Assembly: GCF_001542815.1 (NCBI RefSeq) | Contig: NZ_CP006992.1 | Location: forward strand, 1,098,001-1,162,000 | From: Methylobacterium sp. AMS5 | GTDB lineage: Bacteria > Pseudomonadota > Alphaproteobacteria > Rhizobiales > Beijerinckiaceae | Direction: 5' to 3' | DNA length: 64,000 bases | In this document: positions 45,583 through 54,529 of the stretch, in pieces | Layout of the letters: the number at the start of each line of letters is the position of its first letter | Position numbering within the stretch: the first letter of the stretch is position 1 | Position numbers and translations under genes: made by a program | The notes under the pieces: generated by a model | The model's database searches: none | The model's input: only the letters and a program-made list of their open reading frames with translations | What the model was told of the DNA's origin: nothing

Positions 45583-46871
45583 TCCGGGGCTGTGCACGGA
45601 TCCGGCGCCTCTTGAGTGTGACAGCGGTCGCAGCGCTCATGGTCTCGCCGCTGAGCGCTAAGCCCGAGCAGCCCGCGTCGTCACCGGAAGCGGCGCTGGA
45701 ACCCTCGTCGCCTCTCGCTCAAACCCTGTGCCGCGCTCTCTCTGGAGCGATAGACGCGACCGGACCGGGACCGGCTTTTGTGGCGAGCTACCGACCGGGG
45801 CCCAGCGAGTCCGAATTGCCCGCCCCCCTGCGAAGCTCAGCTTTCACCTATGACAACGCCTTGGCGGCAATTGCGCTGGTCGCCTGCGGCGAAATCAGCC
45901 GCGCCCGTCGCATCGGTGATGCCCTACTCCGCGCGCTGGCCCGGGATCGCACCTTCTCGGACGGCCGCGTCCGTAACGCCTATCGCGCTGGTCCCATCGG
46001 CGCTGGACCGCTCGATTTGCCTGGCTGGTGGGATGCGAAGCAGAACCTCTGGGCCGAGGACCCTTACCAAGACGGCACCGCGACCGGGAACGTGGCCTGG
46101 GCAGCCCTTGCCCTCCTCACCGTTGATGCGGTCGCACCGGAAGGCGGCTACAGGGCAGGTGCTCGGCGGATGCTGGCCTGGATCTCGGACCAGACCACCG
46201 ATCGACGAGATCCGGAGGGTTATTCAGGCGGCGTCGATGGCTTCGATCCAAGCCAGGCGCGGCTGACGTGGAAATCCACCGAACACAACCTCGACGTCCA
46301 TGCGGTTGCGGCTTGGCTTCATCGCCTCGACGGGAGGCCGGAGGAGGCGCGTATCGCAGGGATCGCGCGGGGCTTTCTCGGTGCGGCCTTCGCCCGAGCC
46401 CCAGGGGTGTTTCGCCTTGGCACGACGCCGGAGGGGCAGCTTCAGCCCACGACCCACATTGCTCTCGATACCCAGCTTTGGCCGCTGATCGGAGTAACGG
46501 CTGCGCCCGAAGACTGGCGGCGGGCGCTGGGTTTTGCCGAGACGCACCTCGCAACTCGGGAGGGCTTCGACTTCAACGAGGATCGGGACGGTCTCTGGGT
46601 TGAGGGCACTGCGCAGGCCGCCTTGACCTTTCGCGCGCTCGGCCGACGCTCCGAGGCCGAACGCCTGCTCTCCACGATCGGTCGACACGTCTCACCCTCC
46701 GGTTTCCTCTTCGCCACCGATGTCGATCGCCTGACGACAGGAATTGCAATCGGTCCGGCGAGCACGGGGGCGGACTTCTATTATTTCCGCCGGCCTCACT
46801 TGGGCGCCACCGCCTGGGGCGTGCTTGCGGCGACGGGCTGGAATCCATTCACCGGACGGCGCGTGGAGTAA
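45579..46871 (+). CDS. Putative secreted (alpha/alpha)6 glycosidase of the polysaccharide operon
   Basis: The 430-residue protein has a signal peptide (about 1-28, LLSVTAVAALMVSPLSAKP), then a six-hairpin toroid with repeated Ala/Trp-rich helices. Likely active-site stretches are SSAFTYDNALAAIALVACGE, GWWDAKQNLWAEDPYQDGTA, TWKSTEHNLDVHAVAAWLHR and FDFNEDRDGLWVEGTAQAAL. The Asp/Glu in these lie where glycosidases place catalytic acids. It starts at TTG 45579 inside the end of the previous gene. Polysaccharide synthase operons often carry such a periplasmic hydrolase to trim the nascent chain (as BcsZ does in cellulose operons), but the family here is not one I can name with certainty. Confidence 0.6.
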   Translation: MIRGCARIRRLLSVTAVAALMVSPLSAKPEQPASSPEAALEPSSPLAQTLCRALSGAIDATGPGPAFVASYRPGPSESELPAPLRSSAFTYDNALAAIALVACGEISRARRIGDALLRALARDRTFSDGRVRNAYRAGPIGAGPLDLPGWWDAKQNLWAEDPYQDGTATGNVAWAALALLTVDAVAPEGGYRAGARRMLAWISDQTTDRRDPEGYSGGVDGFDPSQARLTWKSTEHNLDVHAVAAWLHRLDGRPEEARIAGIARGFLGAAFARAPGVFRLGTTPEGQLQPTTHIALDTQLWPLIGVTAAPEDWRRALGFAETHLATREGFDFNEDRDGLWVEGTAQAALTFRALGRRSEAERLLSTIGRHVSPSGFLFATDVDRLTTGIAIGPASTGADFYYFRRPHLGATAWGVLAATGWNPFTGRRVE

Positions 46872-46879
46872 GCCCGATC

Positions 46880-48853
46880 ATGTTCGAAGCACCTCAGGAC
46901 GTCCTGTCCGTTCTCACCATCGATTCCGGCATTCTCATCAGTCTGCTCCTGATGGCGAGCCTACTCGACCGCACGAGCGCCCCTGCCCGCGTCCTGTTCG
47001 GCCTGACCACGGCGGTGTTCATTCTCTGCTACGCCGCTTGGCGCTGGCACGACACGCTACCGCGTCTGGAGCCGGAGCCCGATAAGCTTTGGCCCTACTT
47101 GTTCTTCGCCTTCGAGATGGTGGCGATTCTCTACACGCTGATGTCCATCGTCATCCTGTTTCGGTTCAAGGACCGGTCCGCCGAGGCTGATCGCGAGGAA
47201 ACGCGGCTAAGCGAGAGTGGTGCGTGGCCGGCCGTCGATATTTTCATCTGCACCTACAACGAACCCCTGGATGTGGTCGAGAAATCGATCATCCCGGCCC
47301 TCGCGGTCGACTACCCGAACGCTACGGTGTGGGTCTGCGACGACACCCGCCGTGCGTGGCTGCGGGACTATTGCGAGGAAGTGGGCGCCAACTACGTCAC
47401 GCGCCCCGATAACGAGGGGGCCAAGGCGGGCAATCTCAACAACGCGCTCCACCACACGGCCGGTCGCACCAACGCACCGATTATCCTCGTGCTCGACGCC
47501 GATTTCGCGGTGGCGCCCAATATCCTGCGCCGCAGCGTCGGGCTGTTCCACGACGAGCGGGCGGCCGTGGTCCAGACGCCACAATTCTTCTTCAACGCCG
47601 ACCCGATCCAGCACAACCTAATGGCATCCGAGGCCTGGGTCGACGATCAGCGCATCTTCTTCGATGTGTTCCAGCCGGCCAAGGATGCCTGGGGCTGCGC
47701 CTTCTGCGTGGGCACTTCGTTTCTCGTGCGACGCGACCGCGTGACGGAGATGGGTGGGTTCCCGCACGATGCCATCTGCGAGGACATCAACCTAACCTAC
47801 TCGCTGATGCGCCGCGGTTACCGGACTCACTGGCTGAATGAGCGTCTGAGTGCCGGGCTCTCGGCCGAAGGCCTGCCGGAATACATCACGCAGCGCACCC
47901 GCTGGTGCCTCGGCACCATGCAAGTCGCCCTGCTCAAGGCCGGTCCCTTCCGTGGCAGTGACTACACGCCGCTGCAGCGGCTGCACTATCTGCACGGCGT
48001 TTTGAACTGGCTGTGCAAGCCTTTCATCGTCCTGATGCTGGTGGCTCCGTCGATCTACTGGTTTTTCGATATGCCGGCCTTCTACGCCGACTATCTCTCT
48101 TTCCTCCGCTACGGCCTGCCGACGCTCTTCGCGCTCTGGACCTATAGCGGCTGGGTCTCCGGCCGACGCACGCTCCCGCTGTTCATGGAGGTGACGCACA
48201 TCATGACGGCGCTTGCCATCAGCATCACCCTGGTCTCGGCAGCGGTTCGCCCGTTCGGTCGCCCCTTCAAGGTCACCGACAAGGGGGGCGACCGCTCTGC
48301 CTCGCTGGTGCGCTGGCGGATGGCCACCGGCTTCGGGGCGATTTGCCTGCTCTCGGCCGGCGCCATCATCTGGTCCTTCGTGTCGCCCTCGGGCGCGACC
48401 GAGATTTCGCCGCTCGATTATTTCAATTTGGTTTGGGCCGGCGTCGCGATGCTGTTCTGCTTCGTGGCCTTTCTTGTCTGTTTCGAGCGCCCACGTGGAG
48501 CGGAGGAGTTCCTTGTCGAGGAGCCAGTGCACGTCCGGTTCCGCGGGATCGCCTACGACGCCGTGCTGGCGAGTCTCGGGATGGGGACAGCCCAGCTGCG
48601 GATACCAGCTCTACCCCATACCATCGCGGCTGGAGACGCGGTGGAGGTGCTTCTTGAGCCGACCGGTTGGATCCCCGCTCGCCTCACGGGGGCCGAAGCA
48701 GGCGCCTGTGCGGTCGCACTCGCACCGGACCACCTGCAGCGGCAAACCCTCATCCTGCGCCTGTTCACGCGGGCCGCAGACCCAATCGCCCGCACCGCAA
48801 GCCTACGCTTGGCGTTGCGCGGCCTGATCACCCGCTGTTTCCAAGCAGCCTGA
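46880..48853 (+). CDS. Processive family 2 glycosyltransferase, BgsA/cellulose-synthase-like, with PilZ-like tail
   Basis: The 657-residue membrane protein has two or three N-terminal helices. The GT2 core follows with VDIFICTYNEPLDVVEKSII, the UDP-binding Asp in VWVCDDTRRAW, DxD in VLDADFAVAPN, the acceptor-site ED in AICEDINLTYS and Q-R-T-R-W in ITQRTRWCLGTMQ. At least four further helices form the export channel. The C-terminal 100 residues fold like a PilZ barrel but lack a clear RxxxR and (D/N)xSxxG. BgsA is also described as binding c-di-GMP without these motifs. It makes a beta-glucan-type polymer; linkage cannot be read. Curdlan synthase is an alternative. Confidence 0.78.
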   Translation: MFEAPQDVLSVLTIDSGILISLLLMASLLDRTSAPARVLFGLTTAVFILCYAAWRWHDTLPRLEPEPDKLWPYLFFAFEMVAILYTLMSIVILFRFKDRSAEADREETRLSESGAWPAVDIFICTYNEPLDVVEKSIIPALAVDYPNATVWVCDDTRRAWLRDYCEEVGANYVTRPDNEGAKAGNLNNALHHTAGRTNAPIILVLDADFAVAPNILRRSVGLFHDERAAVVQTPQFFFNADPIQHNLMASEAWVDDQRIFFDVFQPAKDAWGCAFCVGTSFLVRRDRVTEMGGFPHDAICEDINLTYSLMRRGYRTHWLNERLSAGLSAEGLPEYITQRTRWCLGTMQVALLKAGPFRGSDYTPLQRLHYLHGVLNWLCKPFIVLMLVAPSIYWFFDMPAFYADYLSFLRYGLPTLFALWTYSGWVSGRRTLPLFMEVTHIMTALAISITLVSAAVRPFGRPFKVTDKGGDRSASLVRWRMATGFGAICLLSAGAIIWSFVSPSGATEISPLDYFNLVWAGVAMLFCFVAFLVCFERPRGAEEFLVEEPVHVRFRGIAYDAVLASLGMGTAQLRIPALPHTIAAGDAVEVLLEPTGWIPARLTGAEAGACAVALAPDHLQRQTLILRLFTRAADPIARTASLRLALRGLITRCFQAA

Positions 48854-49364
48854 CGCAAAATCTGACTGCATGACTTGCAGATCCTTGCGTTGGAGTAGCT
48901 GAAGGCCTGCCCGTGCGGCAGGATCAGATCCACGCTGCGATGGCCGTCAGATTACGCATTGCTATGGCTCTCCCGGATGGAGGCGAGAAAGCGGCGCCGA
49001 TAGAATCCAAAACCTGCGGGATGATATAATTTTGTGAGTCGCCCAATGAATCTCCGCTTATCCCGCATCACGATTCATGATTTCAAATCGTTGGAACAAG
49101 TAACGGCTGGCAGCCTTATCATAGCATAGCTCGGCACGCTTCGATGAAGATGGAGCGCGCAGTTCGCACGACGGCGTTCTGATCCGATCTTGCCTGCTCA
49201 TTCGTATTGGACGAGCGCCCAGCAGCAATGTCGTCGGAGAATTCGCCCGGTCCGCGCGTTTCGCTTCGCGCGCTCAGGATGAACCTCTCGATCTCGTTCG
49301 CACCGCGGCGCCCAAGTCAGTCTTGGGCTACCGCCCCGTTTTGTCCGATCAGAGGAGATCGATT
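48854..49364. other. Non-coding gap after the polysaccharide operon
   Basis: A weak hairpin (CCTGCC-CGTGC-GGCAGG, 48906-48922) follows the synthase stop and might end the operon. The rest contains AT-richer patches and no gene with a ribosome site. The promoter of the next gene should be near its right end. Confidence 0.45.
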
Positions 49365-49946
49365 ATGCGGATCGTGAGAATGCTGATGCTGGCCGTGCCG
49401 GTCTGCGTCCTCGCCCACGCCTCCGCGGCTCAAACACACGATGCTCCGACACTGGCGGCCGGGAGGCCGGCGAACCTCTGCCAGGAACTCGTTGCCTTTG
49501 TGCGTCAGCCCGCGGCCGGCGCTCAGGCTGCCGACACACCGCCGCGCTTGGCAACGGCTGTTTCGGCGAAGAATAACAGCGATGCGTCGGCAAAGCCTGC
49601 GGCGGAGACGACCCCACAGAGCAGCTCGGGACAGAGTGCTCAGATCACCGCGTCAGGCCCGGGCGCTGCCGGCCCGCAGGGGCAAGCGCAGAACCTAGCA
49701 GCGCCTGCGGGCTCCACCGCGACCGCCTCGGGACCCGAGCGGAGCGGGTCGTCCACTCAGCCGGACACGTCGAAGCCGTCGGCAGAGAACGTGACGCAAA
49801 TCGAGGCTGCCGCCCGGACCAACGATCTCCCCGCTTGCCGGGCAGCCGCGCAGTCCATGCGTCGTGCCGGCGTTGTCATGCCGGCGCCACTCCTGGCCCT
49901 CGCGGCAATGACGCCAAAGCTGCTGGAAGGCGCCTCTTCTCCGTAA
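49365..49946 (+). CDS. Secreted low-complexity protein of unknown function
   Basis: The 193-residue product begins with a signal peptide (MRIVRMLMLAVPVCVLAHAS, then AAQ), with GAGGAGATC before ATG 49365. The mature protein has an N-terminal block with one Cys (LCQELVAFVRQPA), a long Ser/Ala/Pro/Gln-rich spacer (about 65-135), and a C-terminal helical block with a second Cys (TNDLPACRAAAQSMRRAGVV). The two Cys could pair across the spacer. No family is recognised. Position next to the polysaccharide operon would fit an envelope role, but that is a guess. Confidence 0.65.
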   Translation: MRIVRMLMLAVPVCVLAHASAAQTHDAPTLAAGRPANLCQELVAFVRQPAAGAQAADTPPRLATAVSAKNNSDASAKPAAETTPQSSSGQSAQITASGPGAAGPQGQAQNLAAPAGSTATASGPERSGSSTQPDTSKPSAENVTQIEAAARTNDLPACRAAAQSMRRAGVVMPAPLLALAAMTPKLLEGASSP

Positions 49947-50019
49947 CGGGGGTCGCGGCTGCTCCTGATCTGCCTTCCCTGGACCAGCCGGTCCGCCTGA
50001 TCACGCAGGATCATCTCCA

Positions 50020-50991
50020 ATGAAACACCGCCTACAAACATCTTGGTTAGTTCCGACCCTGCTCGGCTCCGCGGCCGCTCTGGGAGCCTCTGCACTGTAT
50101 GCTGTCTACAATGCACGCGAGGCCGAGCGACGGACGCCGCCGGCAGGCGAGTTCATCACAGTGAATGGCGTGCGCCTGCACTACGTCGAGCGCGGGCGTG
50201 GCGAGGCACTGGTGCTCATCCACGGCAACGGCACTATGATCCAAGACTTCCTGAGCAGCGGCATCGTCGACGCTCTCGCGAAGCGCTTCCGCGTGATCAT
50301 CTTCGACCGCCCTGGATACGGCTACAGCGACCGGCCTCGGGGTGTATGGACGCCGCGCGCGCACGCGACGCTTTACCAGAAAGCCTTGCAGCAGCTCGGT
50401 GTCACGCAGGCCGTGGTGCTTGGACACTCCTGGGGCGCGCTGGTCGCGGTCGCCCTCGCTCTGCAAGCCCCGCAGCTCGTGCGCAGCCTCGTCCTGGCAT
50501 CGGGCTACTACTACCCGACGCTGCGCGCCGACGTGGTTCTCGCCTCGCCCGCCGCGATCCCGATCATCGGCGATGTCCTACGCTACTCCGTTTCGCCGCT
50601 GGTCGGGCGCGCGCTCCTTCCCGCCATGATCAAAGGCATGTTCGCGCCGGCCGACATTCCCGAGCGCTTCGATCGAGAGTTCCCGACCGACATGATGCTG
50701 CGCCCGTTGCAGTTGCGGGCATCTGCGGAGGATGCGGCGATGATGACGCCGGTCACGGTCGAGCTTCAGCAGCACTACCATGACCTCGACCTCCCCGTCA
50801 TCATCATCGCCGGTGGCGCCGACCAGATCGCCGATGTCGGCCGTCAATCACAGCGGCTACACGATGAATTGCCGAACAGCACGCTCATCGTGGTTCCCGG
50901 GATGGGGCACATGATCCACCATCTCGCGCCGGAGAAGGTCGTCGAGGCCGTGGAGCTCGCCTCGAAGCAGTCCCAGGCGACCGCCGCGTAG
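50020..50991 (+). CDS. Alpha/beta hydrolase with N-terminal membrane anchor
   Basis: The 323-residue protein has one N-terminal hydrophobic helix (about 8-28), then a classic alpha/beta hydrolase fold: oxyanion region LVLIHGNGTMIQDFLSSGIV, FDRPGYGYSDRPRG, nucleophile elbow VVLGHSWGALVAV, acid Asp in IIIAGGADQIAD and catalytic His in VVPGMGHMIHHLAP. All three catalytic residues are present. It would be an esterase, lactonase or epoxide-hydrolase-like enzyme held on the periplasmic face. Substrate unknown. It starts 73 bases after the secreted protein gene and may share its transcript. Confidence 0.85.
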   Translation: MKHRLQTSWLVPTLLGSAAALGASALYAVYNAREAERRTPPAGEFITVNGVRLHYVERGRGEALVLIHGNGTMIQDFLSSGIVDALAKRFRVIIFDRPGYGYSDRPRGVWTPRAHATLYQKALQQLGVTQAVVLGHSWGALVAVALALQAPQLVRSLVLASGYYYPTLRADVVLASPAAIPIIGDVLRYSVSPLVGRALLPAMIKGMFAPADIPERFDREFPTDMMLRPLQLRASAEDAAMMTPVTVELQQHYHDLDLPVIIIAGGADQIADVGRQSQRLHDELPNSTLIVVPGMGHMIHHLAPEKVVEAVELASKQSQATAA

Positions 50992-51445
50992 GGAAGGCAG
51001 CGATGCGCATCGGAAGTGATCTGAGGCGTGGCGAACGTCGGCGCCGCGTTTCACCGACGTTTCCGCTTGGGGCGGATCGACCGGACTCCGGGCTTGCAGG
51101 ATGGGGCGTGGTGGCCCTCTCCCACGCTCGCCGCTGCCTCGGATTGGCTCGGGAGGGTGCCCCCCAACGCGCCGCTGCGTCCCGGTATGGCGCCCACTCC
51201 GGACGCCTCCAGCCTCGACGCCTGACCGGCTGGGCACCCCTCGCTGGGCAGGACCGCTTCCAGCCTGCCTCCGGTCGGCCCCGCTTCCGTGCAAACCCGG
51301 CTTCCCCGACATGCTCACCGGACGTCGAGGATCCCTTCCTGCGGCCTATCCAAGAGACCGGGCCGCCTGGCACTCGGGTCGCGTCGAGTTGGGAGCTGTT
51401 CATTCGCAGGCCCCTTATCCGAGCCTGCCCGCACCCTACTGCCCA
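50992..51445. other. Non-coding interval
   Basis: About 450 bases lie between the hydrolase gene and the toxin gene, which converge. Open frames on the plus strand cross it, but they run antisense into the toxin gene, have no ribosome site and show codon use of noise. No hairpin or repeat stood out. Confidence 0.4.
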
Positions 51446-51853
51446 CTATCGTCTCGGGACGCTACGTGCCTTGCCGGCTCTGATGGCACCGGCGGCTGCG
51501 GCGGCGATCCGCGACATGAATTTCTTCGAGAACCGGCCGAGCGGCTTGGCGTCCTCGAGCGCCCAAGACGTAGTGGGATCGTCGGTGTTGAACTCGTCCA
51601 CGATGACCCAGGCTGGCGTGGAGAGCTTCGCACGGCGTGCCTCGGTCTCGGGAACCTCTACGAAGTGATTGGACGACCCTGGCGGCTGGCTGGTGATCGG
51701 GAACAGGAGGGGTTTGGAACGACCGTCCTTGCCGACGACGATGAGCATGACGCAGGTTGGGCGTGCCTTCCGGCCGGTCTCTTCGCCGCGATCGTGCTCC
51801 CGTGCCCAGAGGTAGGAGTAGAGGATGATCTCGCCGTGCTGGGGCTCAGTCAT
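51446..51853 (-). CDS. PemK/MazF-like growth inhibitor toxin
   Basis: The 135-residue protein starts at ATG 51853, eight bases inside the end of the antitoxin gene. It has the beta-barrel opening EIILYSYLWAREHDRG, then KARPTCVMLIVVG and PLLFPITSQPPGSSNHFVEV, matching proteins described as PemK-like growth inhibitors; the R-P-x-x-V pattern is the usual MazF/PemK sign. Its C-terminal tail is basic. The family acts as an mRNA interferase, held inactive by the antitoxin. The catalytic details are less clear than in typical MazF, so the call is moderate. Confidence 0.65.
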   Translation of the reverse strand: MTEPQHGEIILYSYLWAREHDRGEETGRKARPTCVMLIVVGKDGRSKPLLFPITSQPPGSSNHFVEVPETEARRAKLSTPAWVIVDEFNTDDPTTSWALEDAKPLGRFSKKFMSRIAAAAAGAIRAGKARSVPRR

Positions 51854-52097
51854 CGCGTCCCTCGTCCTGCGCGACGGCATCGAGCCCGGCCAGGATCTCG
51901 TCGCGCTCCGGAGCCGTCAGGTCTTCGGCACGGTACGCGCGCTGCGAGCCTGTGCCGGTCAGGCGATCGAACTGCTCGGCGGTCATCAGAACGAACTTGC
52001 GCTTTCCGCGCTTGGTGATGTCCACGGGGCCACGGAAGGCTGCCTCGACCACCTCGCCCGACTTGTTGCCGAGGTCCGTCAGGGTGAAGCTTGCCAT
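51846..52097 (-). CDS. Phd/YefM-like antitoxin
   Basis: The 83-residue protein has the Phd/YefM N-terminus (MASFTLTDLGNKSGEVVEAA) with the helix that pairs two monomers on DNA, then VDITKRGKRKFVLMTAEQFD, the usual second strand block. The acidic C-terminus (DAVAQDEGRDD) would wrap the toxin. GAGGG lies seven bases before the ATG. It precedes and overlaps the toxin gene. Phd-type antitoxins repress their own operon; an AT-rich stretch with repeated TAGCTGAA-type motifs at about 52120-52150 is a candidate operator. Confidence 0.75.
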   Translation of the reverse strand: MASFTLTDLGNKSGEVVEAAFRGPVDITKRGKRKFVLMTAEQFDRLTGTGSQRAYRAEDLTAPERDEILAGLDAVAQDEGRDD

Positions 52098-52168
52098 CGG
52101 TACATCCCTCGATATCCATGAAATAGCTGAATTAGCTGCTTTAGCTGAAATCGCAAGGGGGCCGGCGC

Positions 52169-53095
52169 TCATGCGCCGGCCTTCACCCCCCGCCGGACGG
52201 GGATGCCCTTCGCGATCGCCTTGTCGGCGAGGTTGTCGGAGATCCCGCCGCCGGGGAAGTGCACGATCCCGATCGGATCCTGCTCGAGGAGAAGGTCGTT
52301 GCGCCGGAAGGGCGCGGCCCGCTTGTGGCGCTTCCAGTCGGGCTTGAACACGACCTGCTGGACCCGGCGGTTCTCGGCCCACTTCGCGGCGATCAGCTCG
52401 GCGCCTTCCCCGCCACCGTGCATCAGCACCATGTCGGCGTGCTTGGCCCGGACCTTGTCGAGGGTGTCCCAGATCACCGTGACGTTCTGGTATTCCTTGC
52501 CGCCGGTGAAGGCGATCCGGGTGCCCTGCGGCAGGTGGATTTCGGTCTCCGCCCGGCGCCGCGCGTTGACGAAGTCCCGGCTGTCGATCATCGCCGCGAT
52601 CATCGTGGCCCGGTTCACCTGCGAGCCGGAGCGCGGGCGCCACAGCGACCGGGTGGTTCGGGTGAAGAGGTGGGCGGCGGCGTCGCGGGCGTACTCGAAG
52701 CTGTTGCGGCGCTCCGACAGGGTGAGCCCGAGGGCGGTGAGGCGCTCCAGCTCGACCGAGAGCACCTCGCTGCCATCCTGATCGCGCTGGCTCATGCGCT
52801 GCGCCTGCTCGTTCTCGTCGAGCTTGCGATCGATCTGCTCGACCCGGCGGTGGAAGACGTTCACGAACCCCCACAGCACGTCCTCGAGGTCGTCCTCCAG
52901 GCGGGTGCCGGCGAAGGCTCCCTCGAGGGCGGTGATCGCCACGGTCAGGGCCCCATCCATCGCGCGCTTGGCCGGTAGCGGCCGGGGATCGTCGTGCTCC
53001 TCGAACGGGCGGTAGCCGGTCAGCGCCAGCTCCTCGAGCAGGGTGGGGTCGGCGGGCAGGTCCTCGTCGAGGTCGTGGGTCAGGTGGTCGAGCAT
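52169..53095 (-). CDS. SLOG-family (DUF2493, YspA-like) protein of mobile elements
   Basis: The 308-residue protein has a helical N-terminal half (DDLEDVLWGFVNVFHRRVEQ, IDRKLDENEQAQRM) and a C-terminal Rossmann-like SLOG domain. The latter begins with GTRIAFTGGKEYQNVTVIWD, goes on with DMVLMHGGGEGAELIAAKWA and ends with IVHFPGGGISDNLADKAIAK. The two Gly-rich loops suit nucleotide or nucleotide-sugar binding. Genes of this kind are frequent on alphaproteobacterial plasmids and integrative elements beside the Toprim protein, as here. The exact activity is not known. Confidence 0.8.
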   Translation of the reverse strand: MLDHLTHDLDEDLPADPTLLEELALTGYRPFEEHDDPRPLPAKRAMDGALTVAITALEGAFAGTRLEDDLEDVLWGFVNVFHRRVEQIDRKLDENEQAQRMSQRDQDGSEVLSVELERLTALGLTLSERRNSFEYARDAAAHLFTRTTRSLWRPRSGSQVNRATMIAAMIDSRDFVNARRRAETEIHLPQGTRIAFTGGKEYQNVTVIWDTLDKVRAKHADMVLMHGGGEGAELIAAKWAENRRVQQVVFKPDWKRHKRAAPFRRNDLLLEQDPIGIVHFPGGGISDNLADKAIAKGIPVRRGVKAGA

Positions 53096-53434
53096 CGCGG
53101 TGGTCCTTCGGGTCCGGCAGGCCAGCGTCCATCGTGGCCTTCGTGGCGACCAAAGGCCGGGCCGGGGGGCCTGGCGCACCCGCGCGAGGGTCCGCATCGC
53201 ACCGTCAGGCGATGCGGCCGCGCGGGCCGGAGCGAAGCGGAGGACGGCCCTGGCCGTCGATTTTGCCTCGCGATGCAAAGCCGCCGTCAGGCGGCGGCGG
53301 AAAATCGTCGGACAGGGCCGTTGCGCCTAAGGCCCCCGACCCGGCACCCGTCGCCCTCTCAAGAAGGCCGTGGACGCAAAGGCCCTCTCACGGGCCCGGA
53401 CAGCCTGCGGCTCGACCCTCCCCGAAGGCCCCGG
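53096..53434. other. GC-rich non-coding gap with hairpins
   Basis: About 340 bases without a supported gene separate the Toprim and SLOG genes. A hairpin GCCGCC-GTCA-GGCGGC lies near 53280-53297, and a GCATCGC/GCGATGC stem lies near 53204-53219. They could process or end the transcript from the Toprim gene. Confidence 0.4.
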
Positions 53435-54505
53435 TCAGGCTGCGATCGACTCCGCTGCCTCCTCGAACCGGAGGTGCGCCACCGCGTCGTTCGGGTCGAG
53501 CTGGGGCGCCAAATGCAGGGCGAGATCCTGCGGGCCGAGGTGGCGCAGGTCGGTGTTGAAGTCGTCCTCCCGAGGATCCAGGTCGGTCACCAGGATGCCC
53601 TCGGCCTCGGCGCGCCGGCGCAGGATCGCCGCTCCCCGCTCGCCGGCTGGATCGGCGTCGCGGGCGATGTAGAGGTGGCGCAGGCCGGGAGGAAGGATCA
53701 GGGCGGCGAGGTGCGCCCCCGACAGGGCGGCGACGTGCGGAACGCCCGGCAGGACGCGCTGGACCGACTGCACGGTCTCGACCCCTTCGCCGGCCACCAT
53801 CAGATCGGACACCGTGCCGGGAAAGCGCACGCCATGGCCGAGCTGGTTGCCGAGGGCCCGTCGCGGGTTGCGCAAGGCGGCCTTGTCACGCCCGTCCGCA
53901 GCGAGCCACGTCCGGCTGACGGCCATGACGGCGCCCGAGAGATCGGTGACCGTGGCAAGCAGGGCCGGATGATAGGTGTCCGGGCCGGCCGGGTCCTTGC
54001 GGGAGAGCCGGTACAGGCAGCGCGGGTGGAAGCGTAACGCGGGCTGGGTGACGGCGTGCTCGAGCCCGCGCGAGCGCAGGTAGGCCTCCGCCACGGTGCC
54101 GGCGATCGGGCGGCCGTAGCGCAGCATCCGCCGGGCCGAATCGGTGGTGTCGCGCGCCTCCGGGAGCGGGCGGGCCCGCTCCGACACGGGCGGCTGGGGC
54201 AGGCTCAGGAACCCCCGCGCCTCCTCCAGGGCATCGCGCCAACTCTCGCTGTGCTGGATCCGGAGCACGTCGAGCAGGTCGCCGTGCTCGCCGGTCGCCG
54301 CGTCCGTCCACTTGCCGCGGGCGCCCTTGCCGCTCCTCGGGCCGGTGAGCCGTACGTACAGCGACTCGCCTTGCGTGTTGTGGACGTCGCCGACACACCA
54401 CCACCGGCCGTTCCGGTGGCCGTTCGAGAGGTAGCGCCGGCAGAACGCCTCGACGTTGTCGGCGAGCTGGCGGGAGAGATCAGCGGCGGTGGGATGGGTC
54501 GACAT
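53435..54505 (-). CDS. Toprim-domain primase-like protein (TraC/DUF7146 type)
   Basis: The 356-residue protein has an N-terminal region typical of plasmid primase-like proteins (CRRYLSNGHRNGRWWCVGDV, GKWTDAATGEHGDLLDVLRI), a middle part with LRFHPRCLYR, and a C-terminal Toprim domain. The Toprim Glu is in LMVAGEGVETVQSVQRVLPG and the D-x-D in LYIARDADPAGE. It would help to prime or process DNA during conjugation or replication of a mobile element. No zinc finger is seen, so a partner helicase may be needed. It is upstream of the SLOG gene on the same strand, a common pairing. Confidence 0.82.
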   Translation of the reverse strand: MSTHPTAADLSRQLADNVEAFCRRYLSNGHRNGRWWCVGDVHNTQGESLYVRLTGPRSGKGARGKWTDAATGEHGDLLDVLRIQHSESWRDALEEARGFLSLPQPPVSERARPLPEARDTTDSARRMLRYGRPIAGTVAEAYLRSRGLEHAVTQPALRFHPRCLYRLSRKDPAGPDTYHPALLATVTDLSGAVMAVSRTWLAADGRDKAALRNPRRALGNQLGHGVRFPGTVSDLMVAGEGVETVQSVQRVLPGVPHVAALSGAHLAALILPPGLRHLYIARDADPAGERGAAILRRRAEAEGILVTDLDPREDDFNTDLRHLGPQDLALHLAPQLDPNDAVAHLRFEEAAESIAA

Positions 54506-54529
54506 GTCGGCCTCCGTCGGGTCCGGATA

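Noticed and set aside
51003..51668. A 221-codon plus-strand frame
   Set aside because: It runs antisense into the toxin gene, lacks a ribosome site and contains no recognisable domain.
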